A stretch of DNA of 64,000 bases from Unio delphinus. Its lineage: Eukaryota > Mollusca > Bivalvia > Unionida > Unionidae. This document shows, one piece after another, positions 25,441 to 36,162 of this stretch. The position numbers and the translations under genes are program-made. The stretch is taken from contig JAQISU010000122.1 of the NCBI GenBank assembly GCA_029339505.1, positions 11,089,001 through 11,153,000 on the forward strand, read 5' to 3'. The notes under the pieces are model-generated. The model was not told the origin of the DNA. It did not search any database and worked only from the letters and a program-made list of their open reading frames with translations. Position 1 is the first letter of the stretch; the number at the start of each line of letters is the position of its first letter.

Positions 25441-26679
25441 ATGTTGATCTCAACATCCATCGATGGCGAATTTATATCCGACGAAAATTATCACGGGTTT
25501 AATATTAAATATTTTGTTGGTCCTGATGCTGTTCATCCTGATGGTGTTGGTTATTTAAGATATAATACACCGATTGGTCATCATAATTTTGATACTCTGC
25601 GAAAATGGACACTGGAACAACCTCATACTACTGGACGCTCTAATGAAGATTTCAAATCAATTATTACTGAACAGATCACAAATATGAATAGTGATTTCGA
25701 GCGATTTAGAGGTTATATAATAACGGCAATGAGTACAATTCCACCTGACCGAGATAAAGTCATCAAGTACACAGAGGTATCTAATAAAATTATCTCTGAC
25801 GAAAAAAATTATAATCAGTTCATTATTCAACTTATTCTCAGTGCTACTAATCCTGCAACGAAAACACAATTTGCAGTACAGTATAAAATCCGAGTTCAAG
25901 ATATACCTGATTTTAAATTTCCAGGATATAACGTACTATGGATGCGTCAAAAACTCAGCGATACCATCGACGAATTCTTCCCACGGATTCATACAGACTG
26001 GTTGAATAGTCTTCCTGCGGTTCATTTTCAGTTACCTGAACCCGTAAAATCTGATTTCTTCACTGATCAATTACCTGCTGTTGACCCCAAGTTCAATTAC
26101 AACTTCGACATTAGTTTTCTACGACCCCAAGATATTTATGAAAAATATTCATATGATGTCTACGACGGAAGAGAAACTGATGCACTTAGAAAATACGAAT
26201 ACAACGAGTATGGTAGAATAATATGACGATTTGCTCTTGGTGATCAAGGTGTATTTATAATCACAGAAAAAAGTCTTACTGGTATCTTCAATACGATGAA
26301 ACAAACATTCCAAACAAAACTAAACCAACTTCGAGAACATCTACAACGATCTCTATTACTCGATTTAACAACTCTACGTGAGACAATCAAACAAGAACAA
26401 CGTCAACTAAATCAAATTATCTCCGATATGAACTTCCTCAATGATAGGTTACTCTCGTTTGTATATGAAGATAAATCTTTAACTAAGCAGGTGTTCAAAA
26501 AAGTATTTTCACGCACCGATGACAATTTACCATTTATGAAATTTCCAGGATGGGATGTACCAGCGATGAAAGCGTCGCTGAAGAAACTCATTGACGAATT
26601 CTTTCCACAGATTCACGCGTTTTGGTTTAAAATAAATCCCCCCATGGAAATTCTACTGTCGAATAATTCAGTATTCTAA
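25441..26679 (+). pseudogene. Unknown structural-type protein with duplicated FPG-IDEFFP module
   Basis: One frame of about 410 codons with a TGA at 26224-26226. Not recognised. Two copies of a module are visible: DFKFPGYNVLWMRQKL followed by IDEFFPRIHTDW (about 25911-26000) and FMKFPGWDVPAMKASL followed by IDEFFPQIHAFW (about 26536-26625). Between them lies a Tyr/Asp-rich stretch and, before the second module, a coiled-coil-like Gln-rich helix (QTKLNQLREHLQRSL). The N terminus (GFNIKYFVGPDAVHPDG) follows a probable fusion to the membrane-protein gene. No counterpart was found in copy 2. Position after the fibre and membrane genes suggests a virion or attachment role; that is inference. Confidence 0.55.
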
Positions 26680-28127
26680 AACAACAAACACAGATCACCC
26701 GGCAACGTTGATATATCATCAGTTATTGCAATACACGATATTTGTGATGCAGTGCTAGGGAGTTATGCAATTGACGTTTCAAAATCAGATAACGCTGATC
26801 TAGGATATATCCTATACACGTTTTCCCCAAATGTTTCCCCGGGGAGTCTCATCGTGATGAATCCACCTCATTAAACTTACTTGGAAACCACTAATCGACG
26901 CATAACAATGATGAATTTTAGAATAACTGACAGGGTTTTCCTTGGTTGATCTTCGAGGGGAACAATTACAAATGACGTTAGATGTGAAGTCGTAAACGAT
27001 TTTCGTCATAGATTTTAATTGAAAATCAAAAATAATTCCTAACAAGAAAAGTCTACAGAAATTAACATGAAAAATCGACTACTTGACCGTAAAATTTCTT
27101 TGAAATTTTCAACTAAGACCAGCAAAAAATCATTCAAAATGGGATAATCTTTGATTTTCAAGACAAAAAAATGACTAAAAATCACCAATCAAATCACAAA
27201 ATATGATTTCAATCAATTAAAATCACCAGCAATGATAAAAAAATTTACTTTTTTATTGCTGGATCACTCAGGAATTTCCCCCATTAAACACGGAACAGAT
27301 TTATAACTGAAAAGCTAGCTTTTTAATAATGTATCAACACGCACGAGTATCCATCCACGACAAAGATCTCCTTGAATCCGTTATCAGAAATTTTTTTCAG
27401 GGAAAAATATTCTATTTTCACCGAATTTCCACATTAAAATAACCATTGAGCTAGGGGTAATGATAAAATTCTACTGACGGACAAACAACATCAACAACTT
27501 CAAGATGATATTGTAACAAAGATAAAAATGAAACGAGATCAAATAATACAACACGCACATATGTGTATGTCCGTTGATGAATTAAAAGAAATAATCAGTA
27601 GGGAAAATAATTATTGCAGGTAATATTTTTAATGGATTTACCACTGAAATCCTACATATTTTTCATCAATATGACCTACAAACAACTCTATCATCGTATT
27701 AACACAAGGGGTATCAAATCAATGCCGTTTTAACACTTGATATCTAACCAAGTATGCTGATTTTACCTGAAAATCTTTAATTTTCCTTTTTAACTCCTTG
27801 ATTGAAAGTGGAAAATCCATCGATTTTCCAATGAAAAAAAAAAAGAAATCACCAAAAATTAACCCACCCACCGCATAAACTATTATACTTCCGTGTAGTT
27901 AATGTATTGTTGTGGCCTCGTTATTGATTAAAAATCTGGTTCTGGTTGAGTAGCGCGCTCTACCTGTATGTTCCAACAGGTATTATACATGTCATACATA
28001 GTGAGAATTTTACCTGTGCTGAAGTATTTATAACTCCAATGAGGTAACAAGTGGGATTTTTCATTTTCGTAAATAATCGCTTTAATATTTCTATTTTTGA
28101 ATTAAATTTGCGTTTGATCTGATACTC
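26680..28127. other. AT-rich spacer within copy 1
   Basis: No convincing gene. A perfect-arm hairpin, CCAGCAAT...ATTGCTGG with A/T-rich inner arms, lies at 27226-27262 and could mark transcript ends between converging genes. A short plus open stretch of about 50 codons near 27470-27620 has no recognisable feature. In copy 2 the matching interval carries genes at 39183-39991 that I cannot align here. Confidence 0.45.
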
Positions 28128-28358
28128 TCAACCCAAATCTTTTCTAACCCGCTCCACGATAGTAAATAACGAGACAAACTTGTCTACGTCATTTTCTTTG
28201 AACGAATCATAAATCGCCTGTTGAATCCGCTTAATAAATGCATATGACTTAGGCAATGTGTATCTATTTCGTTGCATGTTTTCTTGTATATCTTCATAAT
28301 CGGAAAGAATCTGATCGCAATGTAACTTTTCTGATAAATAAATTCCCTGATTTTTCAA
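28128..28358 (-). CDS. Small hypothetical protein, copy 1
   Basis: 76 codons on the minus strand, predicted almost wholly helical and charged (KSYAFIKRIQQAIYDSF, FVSLFTIVERVRKDLG). It is opposite in direction to the capsid genes, the same relative orientation as the two unknown genes at 39183-39991 in copy 2, but I see no clear sequence match to them. Not recognised; could be a remnant. Confidence 0.35.
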   Translation of the reverse strand: MKNQGIYLSEKLHCDQILSDYEDIQENMQRNRYTLPKSYAFIKRIQQAIYDSFKENDVDKFVSLFTIVERVRKDLG

Positions 28359-28795
28359 TTTTTATATTTCATTTATAATCTAATTAATACTTTCATGATT
28401 AATTTTATATATAATTATATATTTTTAATTATAAAAAAATCAAAAAAGTATATTTTTCAAAAATGAACTCTGTCCGTGATAAGATGTTGGTCATCTTAGC
28501 ACGTCCAGAGATATTTATGCGATTATATAATAAATTTCTGGACCCAATTCGTGGTAATTTGTTGTATCATCTTACTCACGCCTAGGGATATTATGCGATT
28601 ATATGTGATTGAACCCCATATGCGCCTCAGGTGCCTTCACATCGGAGACGCATAGAGGTTATATGGACGTCACAATACATATTTACATATATACATATTT
28701 ACATTAGACTGGAATGAATGGATTATATACAATGAATGACGTCAATGGCGTGATTATATACAATTCCCAAATCGAGTGTTTATGGCGAATTGTAT

Positions 28796-28950
28796 CAATG
28801 AATGAATGAATGATAATGAATGAATGAATGAATGAATGAATGAATGAATGAATGAATGAATGAATGAATGAATGAATGAATGAATGAATGAATGAATAAA
28901 TGAATGAATGAATGAATGAATGAATGAATGAATGAATGAATGAATGAATG
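28796..28950. repeat. (GAAT)n microsatellite
   Basis: About 38 tetranucleotide units with one GATAATG interruption at each end. It lies inside copy 1; the long Ser-Phe-Ile-His open frames on the minus strand are artefacts of it. Confidence 0.97.
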
Positions 28951-28980
28951 ATAATGACGGGGGCGGGTCTACATTCATAC

Positions 28981-29072
28981 GTCAATCATTACAACCTAGA
29001 TAAAATCCTAGGTTGTATGAATACAAAACAAGTACCCATAAACCGAATAGTGTATAGGTTGTAATGATTGAC
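28981..29072. repeat. 18-bp perfect inverted repeat with inner hairpin
   Basis: GTCAATCATTACAACCTA at 28981-28998 and its exact complement at 29055-29072. A smaller hairpin CAACCTAG...CTAGGTTG (28992-29015) overlaps the left arm. It lies in the noncoding interval of copy 1 between the capsid side and the replication side. It could be a nested MITE (ends differ from any I know), a cruciform or a control site. Confidence 0.55.
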
Positions 29073-29588
29073 ATTTGAATTTTCGACCGCTAAAAACCCC
29101 CAATAGTATAAGAGACGATATGGTATATAAGCCGTTTATACATGAAAAACAGCACACAGAGGTGTGTGATTTTATTCTTTGCTGTGTTTAATACTGATCA
29201 TTGGCAACGCTGAAGTAAGACCGAATACCTGAAAAATACAAAAAAGCGAATACAACCGTTTGTAAACACAGCGTGTTTCATTCGTTTTCTTACAAAACAG
29301 ATAATTGATTATATTCTATTGAGATTCCTAACAATTATAGCAGCTAATCAAAACCTACCATTCAAATTAAGTGACATCGCGATTGCCTCTCTGTGTTAAG
29401 CCGTAATATACCTAAACGAGTTATTCCCCTTAATGATATTAAAGAATAATGCAAACTACAGATAGTTAGACATAAGTAAACTGAATTTTTTGTCCGTTTT
29501 TTCTGGAAATCGCCGTCTTGGTTATATTTTCTGCAACGCATTGAATAGAAGGTGTACAAATACCGAAATATCTACCTTCTTCGGCTAT
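29073..29588. other. Spacer within copy 1, no gene seen
   Basis: Short imperfect palindromes (CAGCACACAGAGGTGTGTG at about 29152) but no supported coding region. Confidence 0.4.
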
Positions 29589-29957
29589 TTACTGAAATAC
29601 TTTTTCCTCGTTATTTTCAGTATTAAATGACTTTATCGGTCTAGCATTTTTCGAGTATTTCCCAGTCCCACCTCGTTTTGTGTTTTCACGTTGTGTAATA
29701 GCTTGTAGATTCGATAAAGAATTGTTCTTAGGATTAGAGTCAATGTGATCAATAACAAGACCACCCTTGATCAATCCATTAAACACCTCGAAGACGAAAC
29801 GATGATTACGATATCTTTTCCCTCCAGCGGAAAACGCCAAATATCCCATACCATTGTCAGCACCAACTGGCTTCTTCAGTCTACGATTTCTGACAATACC
29901 ATCACGAGACGCTTCATAATAACTAATCACTGGATGCGGTTGAAATTCTTGATTCAT
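29589..29957 (-). CDS. HNH endonuclease with NUMOD4-like N terminus, copy 1
   Basis: 122 codons, intact. The N terminus (YYEASRDGIVRNRRLKK) resembles the NUMOD4 module; the middle (GYLAFSAGGKRYRNHRFV) leads to the HNH nuclease core: H52 in NHRFVFEVFN, then GLVIDHID (D70-H71) and NPKNNSLSNLQ (N75, N79, N83), then TQRENTKRG. HNH enzymes of this type nick or cut DNA and in large DNA viruses are often homing endonucleases. Its ATG directly follows the stop of the zinc protein gene (29958), so the two are probably cotranscribed. Copy 2 has the same pair, broken, at 38416-39152. It could assist replication or recombination of the element or be a selfish passenger. Confidence 0.8.
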   Translation of the reverse strand: MNQEFQPHPVISYYEASRDGIVRNRRLKKPVGADNGMGYLAFSAGGKRYRNHRFVFEVFNGLIKGGLVIDHIDSNPKNNSLSNLQAITQRENTKRGGTGKYSKNARPIKSFNTENNEEKVFQ

Positions 29958-30254
29958 TTATATACATAATACTTTGTCTAATTCATTACTTTGTTGAAAT
30001 ATGATATTACTTGAAAATCTATGAATGTAATCTTGTGGAGTTCTTATGATCTTGTCGTTGACGCTGTCAAGGGTACAGTCAGATTCACTGATGGAATCTT
30101 TGACGGAGTTCTTAGCTCGTTTATTATAATAACGCTTCAACTCTCTGTATCGTTTACCACCACAACCAATACACAACTGTGATTTTCCTCTCACTCCTAC
30201 CCCACATTGTATACAAGCGACCGGTCCAAGACTTCCTCGACGAAAACTTTGCAT
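29958..30254 (-). CDS. CxxC-CxxC zinc protein paired with the HNH gene, copy 1
   Basis: 98 codons, intact. Four cysteines at 14, 17, 28 and 31 (CIQCGVGVRGKSQLCIGC) form a treble-clef or zinc-ribbon-like site, followed by a basic helix GGKRYRELKRYYNKRAKN and an acidic tail. The start lies 125 bases from the divergent polymerase-side gene at 30379. Copy 2 keeps GPITCIGCDVGEQGK at 38515-38570. It may be a DNA-binding partner or a split N-terminal part of the HNH protein, because the stop of this gene and the HNH start touch. Function not known. Confidence 0.65.
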   Translation of the reverse strand: MQSFRRGSLGPVACIQCGVGVRGKSQLCIGCGGKRYRELKRYYNKRAKNSVKDSISESDCTLDSVNDKIIRTPQDYIHRFSSNIIFQQSNELDKVLCI

Positions 30255-30378
30255 ATGATACTAACAGAATTCATTTCTGCATGATTTGTTACACGGGGTT
30301 ACTGATCCAATCATGAGCCATTTACAATGATTCATTATATAATAATCTCTCTATTTAAATACTTGTTTTAATTATAGC

Positions 30379-30666
30379 ATGAAGAAGTTCGAGAGATTAT
30401 CGAAAATTAAGCCTTGGAAAAATGCTAAATTCAATCTCGATAGAGTCTCTGATATACCAAAAAGTCTAATAGACGATAGAACCATATTGGGTAAAATTCG
30501 TAATTGTTTTAATGAATCTAAGCGCGATGGAGCATCTCATACGTGGTCAACGTTTCGAATTATTGATGATGATGTCAATGTACCCACAATCGATGCTACC
30601 ATGAACGACGAAAGAGCAGCTGAGATAATTTCACATCTTGGGGGAAAAAGTATTGTTTTAGAATGA
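30379..30666 (+). CDS. Small protein upstream of the polymerase, copy 1
   Basis: 95 codons. Basic N terminus (KKFERLSKIKPWKNAKF), then a conserved block (SHTWSTFRI..., NDERAAEIISHLG) that matches the minus-strand reading at 38282-38100 in copy 2 (YVWSTYL, DSRSAEILSRIS). Its last codons overlap the polymerase start by ATGA at 30663-30666. It may be a separate, translationally coupled gene or the true N terminus of the polymerase separated by a shift; copy 2 also shows two overlapping frames here. Confidence 0.55.
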   Translation: MKKFERLSKIKPWKNAKFNLDRVSDIPKSLIDDRTILGKIRNCFNESKRDGASHTWSTFRIIDDDVNVPTIDATMNDERAAEIISHLGGKSIVLE

Positions 30667-33600
30667 AATTCATTATCCAAGAGGAAGGAGAATGGATTAT
30701 CAGAGATAAATTTGAACCAATTCTCAAAGATAAAAGAACTGTCATTGTGAGTCAAAATTCCAGACCAGGAATTCTGACTGGAATTTACAAACCATACTAC
30801 GAGAGAGCTTATCCTGTAACAGCTGTTGTTTATGGGATATATCTGCTAAATGATAAACCAAGTATTGAAAAACTAGCACCTATGAAATACTCTTCGAGAA
30901 TGAATTGTGTAGTAGAACGAGTAATATAACACTTCACAAATGCATCCGGGGGAAACAAATTAACTGATCTAAGACGCAAAAAAATAACCGAATGGGGATT
31001 GACAGTGAAGGAGCATGGGGCAACAATTCAGGATATAACCAAATTAGTAACATCATTAAGATTTCCAATATCGGTAATGACAATAACCGGAGAAGTATTA
31101 CACGAATCAAAGTATAAATCAGAGGGAGCTCCAATCAAAATTATTGATCATAACGAACACGCATGGACATCTGCAGTAACAGTATTTCCACGAGATAGAA
31201 CCGTAGGATATATCCCCGAGGAGTTCTGTAGGGAGGTTTTCTATGAAGAGAAGTTATTTGATGCTATTCACGCGTTGTGTAAAGATGATCCTGTGTCAGT
31301 GTGGCTACTTCGCAGCGCTGAAGATTTCGAATCAGGATTTGATCAATTTATAAGACCAAATGGTGAATTATATCGCATTGAAACATTACACTCACGAATG
31401 AGAAAAATCGCTAATGAATTTTCAACTGACAACTTGAAGAGTTTCCATGAAAAACTATTAACAACCAGCTTTACAATTCCATCAGTGGTAGCTCACTTTG
31501 CAAGAGAAAAAACTCATGGCGTCCAACACGAAGTGATTTTTTCGAAGATGTTAAATTTAGTTGTGTCGGGTATGGCCATGGCGGATTGTGGTATACAAAA
31601 TATTCCCGCGAGGTTATGATTGCAATTGATATAGCTGCGTGTTATCCAGGGAGTTTTCTTGGATACGGAGAAGCCATTAAGTACTTCAAACGATTTGGAC
31701 ATCCTACACATGAAATGACTCGTGTTGCGATTAATGGACCATTACCTGATTTTGATTTAACTGGATTTGCTCGTGTGGTATCATTTGAATTAGCTACAGG
31801 GTTACATCCGTGTAGTTTTGTTTGGATTGGTAGACATATGTCTGAAAAACATTGGATGCCAATTGTATTATTGAGGTACATGATTGATTGTGGTATGTTG
31901 TCATCGTTGATTGTCAGCGAAGCTATTATATGTTATCGAGCTCAGACCGAAGTTTGGTTACTAAAACCTGATCTAGATGATATAATACGCGAACAACGAA
32001 AACAATTTCCCGATTTCAGTGAACAACAAATCATGGATTGGTCTAAGGAGTTATTTGAAATTAAAAATAATCAAGCAAAGGATTTTGGACGAAGGATAAT
32101 CGGTAAATTTATCCAGGGTGGAAGGTATAACAATGCAAAATACTCTTCGCGGTTAATCATAGACAGCGCTAATGCGATTTTATCATAACAGATTTAACGA
32201 AATGTGGAAAATTTGTAAGTCGTAAAGAAGCTTTCTTATCCGATGGATCACGATTAGGTACGATTGTTACCTACTGTGATGGATCTAGTTCCCAATATAC
32301 ACATTTAAGATCATCTATGCTTAGTTATTCTGCTATTAATTTATTCTCGATGATAAATAAATTTCCTGAATACGCGGTTAGAGTAGCTACTGACTCGATG
32401 TACATACACGAGAAATATAAATCAGCGGTGGCTGAATTCACAGATCCGGAGGAAAATTGGAGATGTTGGAGATTTAAAAAGGAGAAGCTACACGAGTATT
32501 GTAAATCTGCTGATGTTACGATGGACGATAAATACTTGAAGTGTGACCAATTATCAGAATTTTCTAATGCACCACCGATATATGATCCAATATGTAGATA
32601 TAAAACAATTTTTTTGAACGGTTGCGGTGGGTCAGGAAAGACAACTCGTGCGATTGAATTATTTCGTGGTAAATAAAACATGATTGTGTTAACACCAACC
32701 CACAGACTTGCTAGAGAGATTAAACAACGAGAGGTGAATGCATGTACTTATCATAGTTTCTTTCGATCGAAAGGTGATAAATGGACTCCCGATCGAATGG
32801 GTGAGAAATATATTCCTGAAGTCATAATTTGGGATGAGATATGCACAGTGTCATTACATGTATTAAAAAAATTTCTTGAGTGGTTGTCAACGAAAACAAC
32901 AAAAATTATCATGTGCGGCGATCATGGCCAACCACCATCATTTGTCGGTGTATCTCCACATAGTTGGTTGAAGAATCATATAGACTATTATGAAGAGATT
33001 AATACCGATCATAGAGCACTTGATGAACAATTACGCGAGTTCAAACAACTAATCAGATTACAACCGGATAGAATCCAATGTGAAATAGCTCGTGAAATAA
33101 TTTCAGAAACTCCCATGAATGATTTTTGGGAAGCGTGGAGACCAAACGATTTGATAGTAGCAAGTAGAAAAATAGTCAGAGACACACTTCAGATGAAGTT
33201 ATTTGAAACGCATAAAGAAAAATTTGCAACACTTCCAGTGCCGCTTTGTTATAAACCCAAGGATACACGAAGACAAAATATCGAAGTTGATATTCCTGGG
33301 CAGCGTGAAAAGCAGAATTTAGTGTTAAATGATATTGTGCTGGTTGATATCAGCGTCGTCGAAGATGCATTGCGCGCTGATAAATCCCCATGGACGCTAG
33401 GTTACGCAGCAACAATACATTCTTCACAGGGATTGACTATATCAGATACGATTGTTTGGATAGTAGATAATCACATTGAGTGGTCAAATTTAGTTTATCT
33501 CGCAGTATCCAGAGTACGGAGAATAAATCAACTTCGAAGAGTTGTTTTAGATGCTAATGACACTACAATAAGTGATATTGTCAGTGATGATATAATCCAA

Positions 33601-33669
33601 AAAAAACTATCTGGTTTTAAACAACAGGATACAAAAATAATTGAGAATTTAACATTGATGCCGAATTAA
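30663..33669 (+). pseudogene. Family B DNA polymerase fused to SF1 helicase, broken, copy 1
   Basis: About 1,000 codons over three frames. Breaks: TAA at 30927-30929, a shift at about 31535-31585, a stop and shift at 32186-32190, and TAA at 32674-32676. Polymerase motifs: A as DIAACYPGSF (about 31628), B-like AKDFGRRIIGKF (about 32075-32110), C as ATDSMYI (32386-32406). The helicase follows in the same frame as motif C: Walker A GCGGSGKTT (about 32620-32646), Walker B IIWDE, motif III MCGDHGQPPS, motif V ATIHSSQGLT, motif VI LAVSRVRR. It resembles Pif1/RecD-like SF1 enzymes. Polintons normally carry a protein-primed polymerase without a fused helicase, so the fusion marks a distinct lineage. 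It would replicate the element's linear DNA. The 5' 850 bases of the gene are also seen in copy 2. No complete frame exists here. Confidence 0.8.
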
Positions 33670-34378
33670 TAATTACACTGAAACAGCAACAGAATAATCA
33701 CTGCGCGAGTTGCAATTGCATAATGCGTTGGTGCTGGTCGGATAAAGACCCTCGCCAATTTACCGTGGATAGAAAGGATAGCAGTATTGGTCATACCAGA
33801 GATAATGTGATGCTGACTTGTCTTGAGTGAAACAGACGAAGAGGTGCTAGTTAAGACCACGCGGTGGTAATTGAGTGTCGTCGTGTATCACTTGTAGTTG
33901 TTGTCGAGTAAAACCTCGCTGAGGAGCGGTCAAATCCAATCTATAGATTGCTGGTCTACCCGTAGATAGTGTTATGCTAGATATTTTATGTGCGATGACA
34001 CTCCAAATAGGATCAGTAGCTCTCTTTTTACCACCTTCGAGCTCTCCTGGTTCGTATAAATATCTTACAGTGACATTACCAAGAATTGGTTCTTTTTAAA
34101 AATCTTTTTGTGGCGATTTAGGTATATACTTCTTTGTAATCGCGTTGTTAGGTTTCATGTTGATTGTTCGAGTAATCTCATTATTCAGCGCGGTAACTAC
34201 ACCTGGTAATCTCTTAACCCATTCACGAGATCGTTTATCCTGGATGAATTCTTTCGCGTATTGATATCAAAATAACCGCTCAGCAAGCGTCCGATTAAAT
34301 CGTTCAACAATTTCCTGATCGCGATGTAGTGCAGTATGCCCTCGTCTAATGGTGACATTATAATGTTTCACTGTTGAC

Positions 34379-35734
34379 CAGGGGTCTCAAACTCAAATAA
34401 TCCGGGGGCCGCAGGAGATAAAGTCTGGGTGAGACTGGGCCGCATCAAGTATTCCACAAAAAAGCGATTACAAATTCAATAAAGTACAACTGTTAAAATC
34501 TGCTCAACCTTTATTAATAACAAATACAAGCATAAAGGGTTCTCAAGAACATAGGCTTCACTTACTTCCTCCTACTCCTTGTTGCCAGAGACCTGGCAGC
34601 GCTTCTTCTTACACAGCTAAGCAACATTTGGCTTGAGTGAGGAAGCAACTGAGACCCTCAGTATAGCTTGAAGATAATCATCAGTAAGTTTGGCCCTGAA
34701 CTTTGACTTGTTAAAGTTCATAGTAGAAAAGAGCTTTTCACACAGATAGGTACTCCCCAAAAGGCACATGATCCGCTTGAACAACCTGGAAATCTCAGGG
34801 AAGGTGGAGGGCTATTCTCTCATAAATTGTCCAAGCTTGTCTGTTTTTCCATTCACCTCCCTGAACTTAGCCTTGAGTTCGGAATTGCACTGAAGATCAA
34901 TCAGCTCCATTTAAAGCGCATGAGAGGAGGGGTATCTTCCACATTGAAGGAAAAAGGGTCAGCAAAAATTTGAAAAGTGGCTCTATGTGTTTTGAAGTCT
35001 GCAAACCTGTGATCAAATTCTTCCTGTAGCTTTGCAATGGCATCAGTATACTTACTATTGAATGGTGTGCCCGAGTCCATGAGTACTTTGCATGTTGGGA
35101 AATGGCAGAGGTTTCTCTGAGAAAGCTGGGCATTCCATAACACAAGTTTTGTGCAGAATGCCCTGACATTGTCATAGGCAACACTGACAAGCTGCCCCTG
35201 GCCTTGTAACTTCTTGTTGAGTACATTCAGCCCTATTTTGAAAGTGACCAAGCTGACAGGCTCGGAATTTCCCTCACTCGTCACTCGTGCACACTAGCGG
35301 CAATTTTAATAGGGATTCTTTGATAATGTGTCGGATTGCTACGATTTACACAATTATGGTTGTGCATTACCCACTAACTTACTTTTTTAACTTTTGATAT
35401 ATGTATATACTACATTCGAAGCGTGTTTTCTCAAAACCGCACTTTGGCCATGTTTGTCTCATAAAATGCTATAAAATAAAAACTTTTAGTCCGATTTTAA
35501 AACGGATTTTACCATTATAATCAACGTCCAAACCTATACAAACATAATAAAAATCAGAATTAGACTAGTCGGTGAGATTCGACTGAAGCCGTCACGGAGG
35601 GTCACATTATAGATATGAGAATGAGGAAAACGCGCGGGCCGCATTAACACTAAACTTTGCTGTCAGGTAGCGGGCCGCAAAATATCGTCTCGAGGGCCTC
35701 AAATGGCCCGCGGGCCGCGAGTTTGAGACCCCTG
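34379..35734 (-). mobile_element. hAT transposon inserted in the integrase gene
   Basis: 1,356 bases with terminal inverted repeats CAGGGGTCTCAAACTC and GAGTTTGAGACCCCTG, flanked by an exact 8-base duplication CTGTTGAC at 34371-34378 and 35735-35742. Both the 8-base duplication and the CAGGGG ends are diagnostic of hAT. It carries only the 3' part of a transposase gene, so it is an internally deleted, nonautonomous copy. It entered after copy 1 had integrated. Confidence 0.95.
34620..35284 (-). pseudogene. hAT transposase C-terminal part (GTF2IRD2-like)
   Basis: 127 open codons at 34901-35284 (LQGQGQLVSVAYDNVRAFC, CHFPTCKVL) continue in recognisable form to about 34620, including the dimerisation region motif GSTYLCEKLFSTMN near 34760-34720. 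The reading resembles the hAT transposases from which vertebrate GTF2IRD2-type proteins derive. The N-terminal zinc finger and most of the RNase H-like core are missing. Confidence 0.75.
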
Positions 35735-36162
35735 CTGTTGACAGAACCACACCCTGAAATTCCTTGCCAGGATCAACTTGTAATAGATTTGGCCAGCGCA
35801 GAGGGCCCCTTCGATAAATCCTTTCAAATGCAGAAGCCACTCCAGTCGATTATTTTGTCCTTAGCGGCTCTTCTTGTTTGTATCGACTCGCAATATCAAC
35901 TACGGTTAGCGCGTATTTGTAACCACCATCATGTGGCAGAAATAGTATATCAGCTTGATGAACTTCATTAGGGACGGTCACATCAAAATGCGAGTAGTTA
36001 ATTTGTTTAGGTGGTGGTAGGTAAATTTGCCATATCGCCTGTTTGGATAACCAATCTGCTGCTGTAGTATTTTTTACTTTTGCAGCGCTAGCAAGTTTAT
36101 CAATTGCCGCTTTACCCCTCCAGTATCCTTTTGGAGAAAAATAAATAGATTCCATGTTGTTA

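Larger units (their letters stand above)
33847..36155 (-). pseudogene. Retroviral-type (rve) integrase, split by a hAT insertion, copy 1
   Basis: The likely start is ATG at 36155, eight bases after the PLA2-like gene. N-terminal region YWRGKAAIDKLA with WLSKQAIWQIY, then the catalytic core: first Asp in HQADILFLPHD (35949-35951), second Asp in LQVDPGKEF (35772-35774), catalytic Glu in QEIVERFNRTL (34303-34305), then a C-terminal chromo/SH3-like part (KISSITLSTGRPAIYRL) ending near LPPRGLN at 33847. The hAT element 34379-35734 separates the second Asp from the Glu. Further stops and shifts lie near 35850, 34268 and 34097. This DDE enzyme is the diagnostic Polinton integrase; it joins element ends to host DNA. 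It converges on the polymerase-helicase gene. Confidence 0.9.

Noticed and set aside
28704..28985. Ser-Phe-Ile-His repeat proteins on the minus strand
   Set aside because: Simple translation of the (GAAT)n microsatellite.
35657..35971. Plus-strand 104-codon gene
   Set aside because: Antisense to the integrase and spans the hAT border.
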